From HGM10836 sp045580645 (GTDB taxonomy: Bacteria; Bacillota_I; Bacilli_A; RF39; UBA660): a DNA stretch of 11,082 nucleotides. The notes beneath the pieces are model-generated. The model did not search any database and was not told where the DNA came from. It saw only the letters and a program-made list of their open reading frames with translations. Positions 5,335 through 11,082 of the stretch are shown here, in pieces (within the stretch, counting starts at the first letter, position 1; every line of letters starts with the position of its first letter). The translations under genes were made by a program, and so were the position numbers. The DNA lies in assembly GCA_045580645.1 (NCBI GenBank), contig JAZNOG010000013.1:1-11082 (forward strand), given 5' to 3'.

Positions 5335-6396
5335 TTATAAAGAAAATAATTTTTTAATTCTATCAATAAATGATTCCTTATCAAGTGTTAAATATATATC
5401 AATTTCTTTTATTATTTTTTCATCTAAATAAATATACATTTCTCCTATTTTACCTTCCTCTAATTTATCATTTATATCTACTTTTATATCTAAATTATCA
5501 TATTCTTTTTTAGTAAGAGGATAAGAAAAAGACTCTTTAATATAAATTTTACCTTTATCTATATTATAATTTATTTTAAAATCATCTTTATCTACAATTA
5601 AATAATTCCTATAATTATTAAATATATCTTCATAAACATTCATATGTAAATCATAATCATAAATACTATTAAAAGATGATATAACTATATCTAAATCATT
5701 ATTTGAAGCACTTGACACTAACACTTTCCCTGCCCTTGGAGTATATCCTGTTTTACCACCTGTTGCTTTATCATATAATTTTAAAAGTTCCATTCTATTA
5801 TACCATTTATAACTTTTATAATCTGTATTTGCCACCCACACTTTAGTCCCGACAATCTTTCTAAACACTTCATTTTTATAAGCATAAGAATATAAAATAG
5901 ATAAATCCCTTGCAGTAGAATAGTTTTCTGTTTCTTCATCAAGTCCATGTGGATTATTAAATATTGTATTATGCATACCTAACTCTTTTGCTTTTTCATT
6001 CATCATTAAAGTAAAATTATCAGTAGAACCTCCAACATGTTTTGCAATAACAACCGCAGCATCATTACCACTTCTAAGCATAAGACCATAAATTAAATCA
6101 AGAAGCAACATACTCTCCTGATATTCAATATAAATATTTGTCCCATACATAGTTAATACTTCTTCTTCTGCCTTTACTATATCAGTTAAATTAGAATTTT
6201 CAATAGCAATAAGCGCAGTCATTATCTTAGTGGTAGATGCAATAAGTCTTTGGTTATCAGCATTTTTTTCATAAAAAACTCTACCACTATCAATATCCAT
6301 TGCAATAAGTGAAGAAGTATTTAAATTAATAGCCAAAGCATTACAAGGAATAAACAAAAAAACAATAAATAAAAAAACAATTAGCTTCTTATACAT
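5335..6396 (-). CDS. D-alanyl-D-alanine carboxypeptidase (peptidase S11, low-molecular-weight PBP)
   Basis: A 353-aa protein with an N-terminal signal peptide (hydrophobic residues 5-20, cleavage likely near NALA). All three active-site motifs of the serine penicillin-recognising family are present: S54-T-T-K57, S109-G-N111 and K215-T-G217. It removes the terminal D-Ala from peptidoglycan pentapeptides outside the membrane, limiting cross-linking. The C-terminal part is a small beta-rich domain ending in FIDRIKKLFSL, which could be the amphipathic membrane-attachment helix typical of PBP5/DacA-type enzymes. GGTGAT just before the ATG is a weak ribosome site. No terminator separates it from the target-gene promoter. 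It is not a DGR component as far as can be told. Confidence 0.92.
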   Translation of the reverse strand: MYKKLIVFLFIVFLFIPCNALAINLNTSSLIAMDIDSGRVFYEKNADNQRLIASTTKIMTALIAIENSNLTDIVKAEEEVLTMYGTNIYIEYQESMLLLDLIYGLMLRSGNDAAVVIAKHVGGSTDNFTLMMNEKAKELGMHNTIFNNPHGLDEETENYSTARDLSILYSYAYKNEVFRKIVGTKVWVANTDYKSYKWYNRMELLKLYDKATGGKTGYTPRAGKVLVSSASNNDLDIVISSFNSIYDYDLHMNVYEDIFNNYRNYLIVDKDDFKINYNIDKGKIYIKESFSYPLTKKEYDNLDIKVDINDKLEEGKIGEMYIYLDEKIIKEIDIYLTLDKESFIDRIKKLFSL

Positions 6397-6438
6397 GATA
6401 TCACCAATTAATTATATGACAAAAAACTAAAAATAAAT

Positions 6439-6468
6439 AATAAAAGGAGACACATATCTCCTTTTATT
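6439..6468 (-). terminator. Intrinsic terminator after the ATP-grasp gene
   Basis: A 12-bp stem (6439-6450 with 6457-6468, core AAAAGGAGA/TCTCCTTTT) with a 6-nt loop, followed on the minus strand by TATTTATTTTTAG. It lies about 20 nt after the stop of the upstream gene and before the carboxypeptidase. Confidence 0.75.
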
Positions 6469-6488
6469 TCCCTAATATTTAACATAAA

Positions 6489-7493
6489 TTATAATTTATC
6501 AATTTTAATTTTCATTGCATCTTCATAGATTTTAACTAACCCTTCTTTTTTACTTAAAAAACTAGGTTTAATTTGATATATACCAGGATAACAATTACCC
6601 TCTATTAAACATACATCATCATCCATTATTGCAACATCCCATCCAACATATTGAACTTCTTTTATTTTTTTAGCACATTCATTTACTAACTTAATAACTT
6701 TATCATAATTTGGCACTTCATAACCAATTAAATAAGTATTACTTATAGGATGTTTATAAAAAATATTATCATCTCTATCTATCGCTGGCACAATAATTTT
6801 TCCATCTTTAACAAAAGTATACATGCTGCCAGATGAAAAATTATCAGTAACACCACCATTACCTATTTTAAACACACTATTTAATATATGAACTTTTTTA
6901 CCATCATAAAACGATACTATTCTTAAAGAATTAACACTAGATTTATTTAATTTAGACAAAGATTTATGTTGTTTTATTTTTTCTTCAACCAACAACCTAT
7001 TAGTAGTAATCAAATTATTATATATCTTCTTTAAATTACTCTTACTAACTTTAATTAATTCAACACCAAAGCCTCCACAACCATCAATAGGTTTTACAAT
7101 AATTTCTTTTTTATCAGAACAAAATTTAACAAATTCATCGTAATTATTATCTAAATATAACCAATCTCTTTTCAAAAATTTATTAAATATTTTATTAAAT
7201 TCTTTTTTATCATCAAAATATTTAAAATATTCTTTATCATTATATTCTCTTACTATTGCATTGTTTTTTACTCTAGTTAAATACGTTTTTCTTTCGTCTT
7301 TATTTAAATTATAAAATTCAAATTCTTGATAATCATAATATCCAGCACCATATTTATTTGAACATATTAACATATCAATTATTAACTTAATTTTGCTAAA
7401 TCTTGTCCTCTTATGAATTTTATCCACTATCTTCAACATATTTGAAAAATCCATATTTTTTAAACACTTTAATTTATATACTACACTACTCAT
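6489..7493 (-). CDS. ATP-grasp enzyme, sugar-transfer-associated type
   Basis: A 334-aa protein. The start at 7493 (MSSVVYKLK) is preferred to 7505 because GGTGGA lies 4 nt upstream. ATP-grasp landmarks in order are EIIVKPIDGCGGFGVEL (about 130-146, lysine and glycine-rich loop), LLVEE (about 167-171, hinge), NSLRIVSF (about 188-195), and GWDVAIMDDD to IEGNCYPG (about 284-304, the Asp/Glu/Asn metal site). The N-terminal half carries GAGYYDYQEFEFYNL, resembling the group found beside polysaccharide glycosyltransferases (ATPgrasp_ST). Such enzymes are presumed to ligate an amino acid or similar acid to a cell-envelope sugar; the substrate here is unknown. No signal peptide is seen, so it is cytoplasmic. 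It is flanked by hairpin terminators and looks monocistronic. Confidence 0.75.
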   Translation of the reverse strand: MSSVVYKLKCLKNMDFSNMLKIVDKIHKRTRFSKIKLIIDMLICSNKYGAGYYDYQEFEFYNLNKDERKTYLTRVKNNAIVREYNDKEYFKYFDDKKEFNKIFNKFLKRDWLYLDNNYDEFVKFCSDKKEIIVKPIDGCGGFGVELIKVSKSNLKKIYNNLITTNRLLVEEKIKQHKSLSKLNKSSVNSLRIVSFYDGKKVHILNSVFKIGNGGVTDNFSSGSMYTFVKDGKIIVPAIDRDDNIFYKHPISNTYLIGYEVPNYDKVIKLVNECAKKIKEVQYVGWDVAIMDDDVCLIEGNCYPGIYQIKPSFLSKKEGLVKIYEDAMKIKIDKL

Positions 7494-7509
7494 TACATCC
7501 ACCATATTT

Positions 7510-7538
7510 ATTATATCAAACCAAATTTATTAAGTCTA
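7510..7538 (-). promoter_or_regulatory. Possible promoter of the ATP-grasp gene
   Basis: TAGACT (7533-7538) and TATAAT (7510-7515) are 17 bp apart on the minus strand. The -10 is perfect and the -35 matches at 4 of 6 positions. The predicted leader is only about 10 nt, which is short but holds the GGTGGA site. Confidence 0.4.
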
Positions 7539-7581
7539 TATAAATAACAAAGCATAATAATATACTTCTATTATATACAAA

Positions 7582-7601
7582 TAAAAAAGGACAAAAGTCC
7601 T
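7582..7601 (-). terminator. Intrinsic terminator after the lipoprotein pair
   Basis: A short AGGAC/GTCCT stem (7588-7592 with 7597-7601) with a 4-nt loop is followed on the minus strand by a run of six T. The hairpin begins inside the stop codon of the lipoprotein gene. It probably ends the SpoIID/NlpC, lipoprotein, lipoprotein transcript. Confidence 0.65.
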
Positions 7602-8145
7602 AATAAGCATATAAACCATGTATTTTTTGTCTTGTAATATCATCAACGTCATTTAATGTCCAAACATCATCAACTTTAACAAGAGTAAAATCAATAGTAT
7701 ACGTTACCCTATCTTTCGTTTTATTTAAACTATTTATTCTATAATCTACAAATAAAGAATCAACTAAATTACCAGCATCATCCATAAACTCACTTGGATT
7801 TGTATTATAATAAGTAGTTGCATCATTTGTTGCCTTATAAAAATCATAAACCTCTATTTCCGCAGTTACAGTAGCATCATCACCATTTATAATTTCATCT
7901 TTTATTTCATAAGTCATATCTTGATATTGTCTTTTTAAAACATTACCATATGTTTCCCTTTGATCATCAGTCATTAAATTATCTGCTTGAATCATAGAAT
8001 CCATTTGATTAACTACAGTAGAATCCAAATTACGATAATTATCTAAAAAATTTTCTACCTTTTTAGTTGGTGTATTATCCATTGTGCATCCACTTAATAA
8101 AATAATAGCAAAAACCAAAGTGAAATATATTAAAAATTTCTTCAT
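7600..8145 (-). CDS. Lipoprotein, NTF2-like fold suspected
   Basis: A 181-aa protein with a clear lipoprotein signal: MKKFLIYFTL, a hydrophobic stretch, and lipobox LLSGC with Cys20, so it should be lipid-anchored on the outer face of the membrane. A strong GGGAGG lies before the ATG. The mature part begins with a Thr/Lys linker and helices (VENFLDNYRNLDS), then alternating strands (ATVTAEIEVYDF, RVTYTIDFTLVKVDDVWTLNDV). This is the helix-then-sheet pattern of small NTF2-like secreted domains such as DUF4878/DUF5105, which often end in a DGxWKV-like strand. No catalytic residues can be named. It is last in a run with the two genes upstream. Confidence 0.8.
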   Translation of the reverse strand: MKKFLIYFTLVFAIILLSGCTMDNTPTKKVENFLDNYRNLDSTVVNQMDSMIQADNLMTDDQRETYGNVLKRQYQDMTYEIKDEIINGDDATVTAEIEVYDFYKATNDATTYYNTNPSEFMDDAGNLVDSLFVDYRINSLNKTKDRVTYTIDFTLVKVDDVWTLNDVDDITRQKIHGLYAY

Positions 8146-8188
8146 ATAAAAATTCCTCCCATTACTATAATGGAAAGAATTTTATTTT

Positions 8189-8950
8189 TTATACATCATT
8201 ATTTTTATTAAAACGTTTTCTAAAAATTATAAACAAAGTAAAACCAACTATTAAAAAAACCGAAGAAATAATAACTATTAGTTTTAAAGAAATTTTATTT
8301 TCATTTTTCTTATCATCAATTATAACATTATTATTGCCAGGAACTTCAATTTCTTCATCCTCTAAAACATATTTCAAAGCAATTGATTTAGTCAAAACAT
8401 TTTCCTTATTAATAATCCAAGTATAGGTATTGTTTAAAACATTATCAGCATTATGATATAAAACATTAAAAGGAATTGTTACATTAACTCTTATTTCATC
8501 TAACAAACTATAATTAACAAAAATATTTTCATTGCCGTAAACATTAATAACTATAGTATTTTTATCCTTTTTTATATCAAAATTATTATAAGCATTATTA
8601 ACTATTGTTGAATTATTATAATCATCAAATTTAAATGTATAATTTAATCTTAAACCATAATTATTAGTGGTAGATATAATTTGTTTTTGATAATAATCAT
8701 ATCCTTGCAATTCAAAATCATTTTCAAAAATACCAGGTGTATAACTTAAAACAGGAATAGGAAAATTATAATTATAATTTATCATTTCTTTATAATTCAT
8801 ATTTCCAATTTTATTATTCCAAGATGATGTATTTTTATTATTTACAACCAATTCTTCACTTACAGAATTTTTACTTATTTGTATATTATATGTAGCAGAA
8901 CATCCAGTTAAAAATAAAGAAAAAAACAAAATCAATATTTTTTTTATCAT
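8189..8950 (-). CDS. Membrane lipoprotein, possibly LppM-like, with C-terminal TM segment
   Basis: A 253-aa protein. The start at 8950 (MIKKILILFF) is chosen over an upstream in-frame ATG because GAGGT precedes it and it then begins 8 nt after the SpoIID/NlpC stop. The lipobox FLTGC places the lipidated Cys at residue 17. The mature region is Asn/Tyr-rich and beta-like, opening ATYNIQISKNSVSEELVV and later INVTIPFNVLYHNADNV with a W in TYTWII. This resembles the LppM/DUF3153 pattern, in which a V-T-x-P strand precedes a Trp. A single C-terminal membrane helix (about residues 222-242) is followed by RKRFNKNN. The protein is therefore anchored at both ends on the outside. Function unknown; tight spacing suggests it works with its upstream neighbour. 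Confidence 0.75.
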   Translation of the reverse strand: MIKKILILFFSLFLTGCSATYNIQISKNSVSEELVVNNKNTSSWNNKIGNMNYKEMINYNYNFPIPVLSYTPGIFENDFELQGYDYYQKQIISTTNNYGLRLNYTFKFDDYNNSTIVNNAYNNFDIKKDKNTIVINVYGNENIFVNYSLLDEIRVNVTIPFNVLYHNADNVLNNTYTWIINKENVLTKSIALKYVLEDEEIEVPGNNNVIIDDKKNENKISLKLIVIISSVFLIVGFTLFIIFRKRFNKNNDV

Positions 8951-8958
8951 ATAATACC

Positions 8959-10671
8959 TCACGAACAATAATTACTATAATAACTATCCATATTAAGTCT
9001 ATAATAACTTCCAGCCGATATATTACCACTACTATATGCTCTTACAACAAGTCCATTTGTTCCACCAGCAGATTCAACAGTTATTACCCTATTTAAATCT
9101 TTTCTATAACCAACAACTAAAATAACATGGCCCTCAGACATAAGTAAATCCCCAGGTTTTAAATCACTTAATGTAGCTCTTTTTGGAGTTCTCGATATAA
9201 AAGACGAAAAATTTGGACTAACAATTATTGAAGGATAAGAACAACCAGCGTTAGATAAAGCCCACATAACAAATCCAGAGCAATCAAGACCTGAATAAGA
9301 ATAACAACGCCCAGGACTACATGTCTGATAAGCTGAACCACCCCAAGTTGGATCTGCTCCAGATGCAATATAAGAATGTCCGCCACCCCAATAATATGGA
9401 ATTCTATAACCCTCATTATACAAATATAAAGCAAGCCCCATTCCAATTGAAGCAACTTTTTCACCCGGATCGGAAACACTTTCAACTTGACTCGTTAAAT
9501 AATTATTTAAATCATTCATACCATCAGATCCTAATATTTTTTTCAAAGACTTTCCACCTAATCTAGTAGTATTATTTGCCCAATAATTCCAATAATCACC
9601 TTCAAAATCCAATTCCATGGCAAATTCTAAAGCATCACTATCTCCAATACCACAATGCTCTATATCGTTATTAGAAACAATTTCGACACCATCTGAATAG
9701 AAATATTCTAATATTTGTTCATAATCCCATCCTTTTGAAGCAAGTTCATAGGAAACAAGTTGGCTCATACCATGTCCATGACCTTGACCATTAAGAATAC
9801 TATTACTAAAACCATTTAATGTTATTTTATGTTCTTCTAAATCAGGTTGTCTAATATATGTAACACTATGAGTTCCGTCATTATTTAAAACTGCGTCAGG
9901 ACAATCCTTATCAGCATAACAGAAAGAATCATATTGAGACAAAAACAATTTTCCATCATATGTTAATACTTGACCTTCTGTTTCTTTTACCGCTTGAATT
10001 GCTCTTTCATCTGTTGTAGGTTTATATACTTGAAAATAAGTAGAACTACCGATAGTTGCTGTGCAATCATTAGTAGAAACAATAGCAAAAGTTCTTGAAG
10101 CCACCGCTTGTGCTTTCAATGCTTCCATACCTTGTTCAGTAAATGCTTCACTTCCAACTACACCCGCAACATACTCTTCAAAAGGAACAGATATTATAGA
10201 ACCATCACTCATTTCTATTGTTATTTCAGAACAATTATAGTATTTCTTTCCACAACCACTTGAACTAGCACCACCCATTATTAAAATAACGAAAAACAAC
10301 AAAAGAAGTAAAACTATCCCTCCAAGCACCACAAAGTTCCAAGGAGATGGTATAAGGTTCCATATTTTTTTTAGCCCGCTTCCAGCAGCCTTAACACCTT
10401 TCTTCACAATATCTCCACCAGTTTTCGCTAAACTTTTAGTGCTATCTTCTAAAGAATTTGAAGCATTACTATCATTACTATTTTCCCCGGATTTTTCTTT
10501 TTTATCATCCTTATTCTCTTCTTCTTTATCTTTTTTTCTATTATTAAGTTTTTTACCCATACCAAGAGCAATATTGGCTGCATCACTAACAACACCAACA
10601 GTCTTTCTACCCATATTAGATATCTCACTTGCTGCAGTAGGTTCCTCTCTTACTAATTCATTTTCATCCAT
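8959..10671 (-). CDS. Membrane-anchored SpoIID-like / NlpC-P60 peptidoglycan hydrolase fusion
   Basis: A 570-aa protein. The start at 10671 (MDENELVREE) has GGTGG 5 nt upstream, better than the earlier TTG/ATG. Residues 1-110 are cytoplasmic, very charged and low-complexity (K/E/D/N/S runs), followed by one membrane helix at about 113-133. The extracytoplasmic part starts with a SpoIID/stage II amidase-enhancer domain (about 150-335): EEYVAGVVGSEAF with the likely catalytic Glu near 175, ALKAQAVASRTFA, and GHGHGMSQ. A helical linker follows, then an NlpC/P60 domain (about 420-560) with YYWGGG, GLDCSGFV (Cys about 464), GDLLMSEGHVILVVG (His about 515). SpoIID cuts glycan strands and NlpC/P60 cleaves stem peptides, so one protein could cut both. 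Extra cysteines suggest disulfides. It ends on TGA, overlapping the next gene's ribosome site. Confidence 0.88.
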   Translation of the reverse strand: MDENELVREEPTAASEISNMGRKTVGVVSDAANIALGMGKKLNNRKKDKEEENKDDKKEKSGENSNDSNASNSLEDSTKSLAKTGGDIVKKGVKAAGSGLKKIWNLIPSPWNFVVLGGIVLLLLLFFVILIMGGASSSGCGKKYYNCSEITIEMSDGSIISVPFEEYVAGVVGSEAFTEQGMEALKAQAVASRTFAIVSTNDCTATIGSSTYFQVYKPTTDERAIQAVKETEGQVLTYDGKLFLSQYDSFCYADKDCPDAVLNNDGTHSVTYIRQPDLEEHKITLNGFSNSILNGQGHGHGMSQLVSYELASKGWDYEQILEYFYSDGVEIVSNNDIEHCGIGDSDALEFAMELDFEGDYWNYWANNTTRLGGKSLKKILGSDGMNDLNNYLTSQVESVSDPGEKVASIGMGLALYLYNEGYRIPYYWGGGHSYIASGADPTWGGSAYQTCSPGRCYSYSGLDCSGFVMWALSNAGCSYPSIIVSPNFSSFISRTPKRATLSDLKPGDLLMSEGHVILVVGYRKDLNRVITVESAGGTNGLVVRAYSSGNISAGSYYRLNMDSYYSNYCS

Positions 10672-10727
10672 TTTTACCACCATCAATTAACCATATTTAC
10701 ATAATATATATTATCATAAAAAAATAT

Positions 10728-10760
10728 AAAAAAAAAGGGGTATTAATTTCCCAATAACCC
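10728..10760 (-). terminator. Intrinsic terminator after the rightmost gene
   Basis: On the minus strand GGGTTATT pairs with AATACCCC with one internal mismatch and is followed by nine T. The stem overlaps the last codons and stop of the rightmost gene, and separates it from the SpoIID/NlpC gene. Confidence 0.65.
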
Positions 10761-11082
10761 ATCTACACTCACAATATTATAACCCTTTTGTTTTATATAC
10801 TTAATAGACAAATCTAAACTCCTTAAATTATTATTGCTATTAGTAACAGAATATATCCTTCCCTTTTCTAAATTATTTTTAATATAAGAATACAAATTAT
10901 CATTTATTTTTTCATTTAAAATAGTATTACTTTTTAATTTAACACAAGAATCTAATAATTCCTGATTTTCTTTATCACTATAACAATATACATTAGAATC
11001 AATAAAACTATTTATAACATTAGATGTATACCTTATATTATTATAACCATATTTATTATCATAACTTAAAATACCTAAATCA
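10743..11082 (-). CDS. C-terminal part of a possible polysaccharide deacetylase (NodB-like)
   Basis: An open frame of 112 codons enters from the right edge and stops at TAA 10745-10743; its N-terminus lies outside the window. The visible part starts DLGILSYDNKYG and ends with LDLSIKYIKQKGYNIVSVDGLLGN. This final pattern (a short strand, an Asn/Gly loop, a helix L-x-x-x-I-x-Y-I-K-x-K-G-Y, then I-V-S-V-D-x-L-L) is what the last strand and helix of NodB-type deacetylases look like, where G-Y-K-x-V-T/S-V-x-E-L-L closes the barrel. The catalytic Asp-His-His residues would be upstream and cannot be checked. The middle is Asn-rich and divergent. Treat the family call as tentative. Confidence 0.45.
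   Translation of the reverse strand, partial: DLGILSYDNKYGYNNIRYTSNVINSFIDSNVYCYSDKENQELLDSCVKLKSNTILNEKINDNLYSYIKNNLEKGRIYSVTNSNNNLRSLDLSIKYIKQKGYNIVSVDGLLGN

Noticed and set aside
9225..9566. Two overlapping alternative-frame open frames (minus 9225-9485, plus 9321-9566)
   Set aside because: Both sit inside the NlpC/P60 domain coding region, lack ribosome sites and show no protein-like pattern.
10439..10690. Plus-strand open frame of 83 codons
   Set aside because: It lies antisense to the charged cytoplasmic tail of the SpoIID/NlpC protein; the Ser/Leu-rich translation simply mirrors K/E-rich codons.
10701..10714. Perfect 14-bp palindrome (ATAATATATATTAT)
   Set aside because: It is pure A/T in a very AT-rich intergenic gap, so readily expected by chance; no operator family is suggested.
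1..11082. Reassigned genetic code (UGA = Trp)
   Set aside because: Trp is encoded by TGG throughout, and TGA ends the SpoIID/NlpC gene exactly where the next gene's ribosome site begins.
1..11082. CRISPR array, tRNA, rRNA or insertion sequence
   Set aside because: I saw no regularly spaced direct repeats, no cloverleaf-like T-loop motif, no rRNA-like conserved block and no transposase.

Overview
The window is very AT-rich, and every convincing gene lies on the minus strand, so transcription runs from right to left. Gene content (D-Ala-D-Ala carboxypeptidase, a SpoIID/NlpC-type wall enzyme, two lipoproteins, RNA polymerase omega) and Shine-Dalgarno sites of the AGGAGG/GGTGG type point to a low-GC Bacillota with a cell wall, probably an uncultured gut Bacilli/Erysipelotrichia/RF39-like lineage. 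That lineage is an inference. UGA appears to be an ordinary stop: the SpoIID/NlpC gene ends on TGA. No phage structural genes, integrases or transposases are visible.

The centrepiece (about 593-5326) is a diversity-generating retroelement (DGR). In transcription order it contains: a promoter; a 732-aa surface target protein with a membrane-anchored camelysin/TasA-like N-terminus and an FGE/C-type-lectin-like C-terminus; a variable repeat (VR, 2998-3140) at the very end of that gene; a 12-bp hairpin and a strong intrinsic terminator; a broken MutS-domain-I-like accessory gene (2394-2803); the template repeat (TR, 2216-2358); a structured spacer; the accessory protein Avd; and a DGR-type reverse transcriptase (GNYTSQ and YMDD motifs). 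TR and VR align without gaps over 143 bp. On the coding strand 19 of 37 template adenines are substituted, against 11 of 106 other bases, which is the signature of adenine-directed mutagenic retrohoming.

Two things make this DGR unusual. First, the target gene has a 13-base poly-G run (5150-5162) just after its start, in an AT-rich sequence. Two ATG starts lie upstream in different frames. Slippage would switch the gene off or change which start is used, so a phase-variation switch appears to sit on top of a hypermutation system. Second, the MutS-like accessory gene has an in-frame stop and a 1-nt frameshift, and the TR/VR pair carries two clusters of non-adenine differences. The cassette may therefore be partly decayed or recently rearranged.

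Flanks. To the left (1-518) are rpoZ and an unrecognised gene that runs off the edge. To the right (5335-11082) are a D,D-carboxypeptidase, an ATP-grasp enzyme of the sugar-transfer-associated type, two lipoproteins, a membrane-anchored SpoIID + NlpC/P60 protein, and the C-terminal part of a possible polysaccharide deacetylase. This is a cell-envelope neighbourhood, consistent with the DGR target being displayed on the cell surface.
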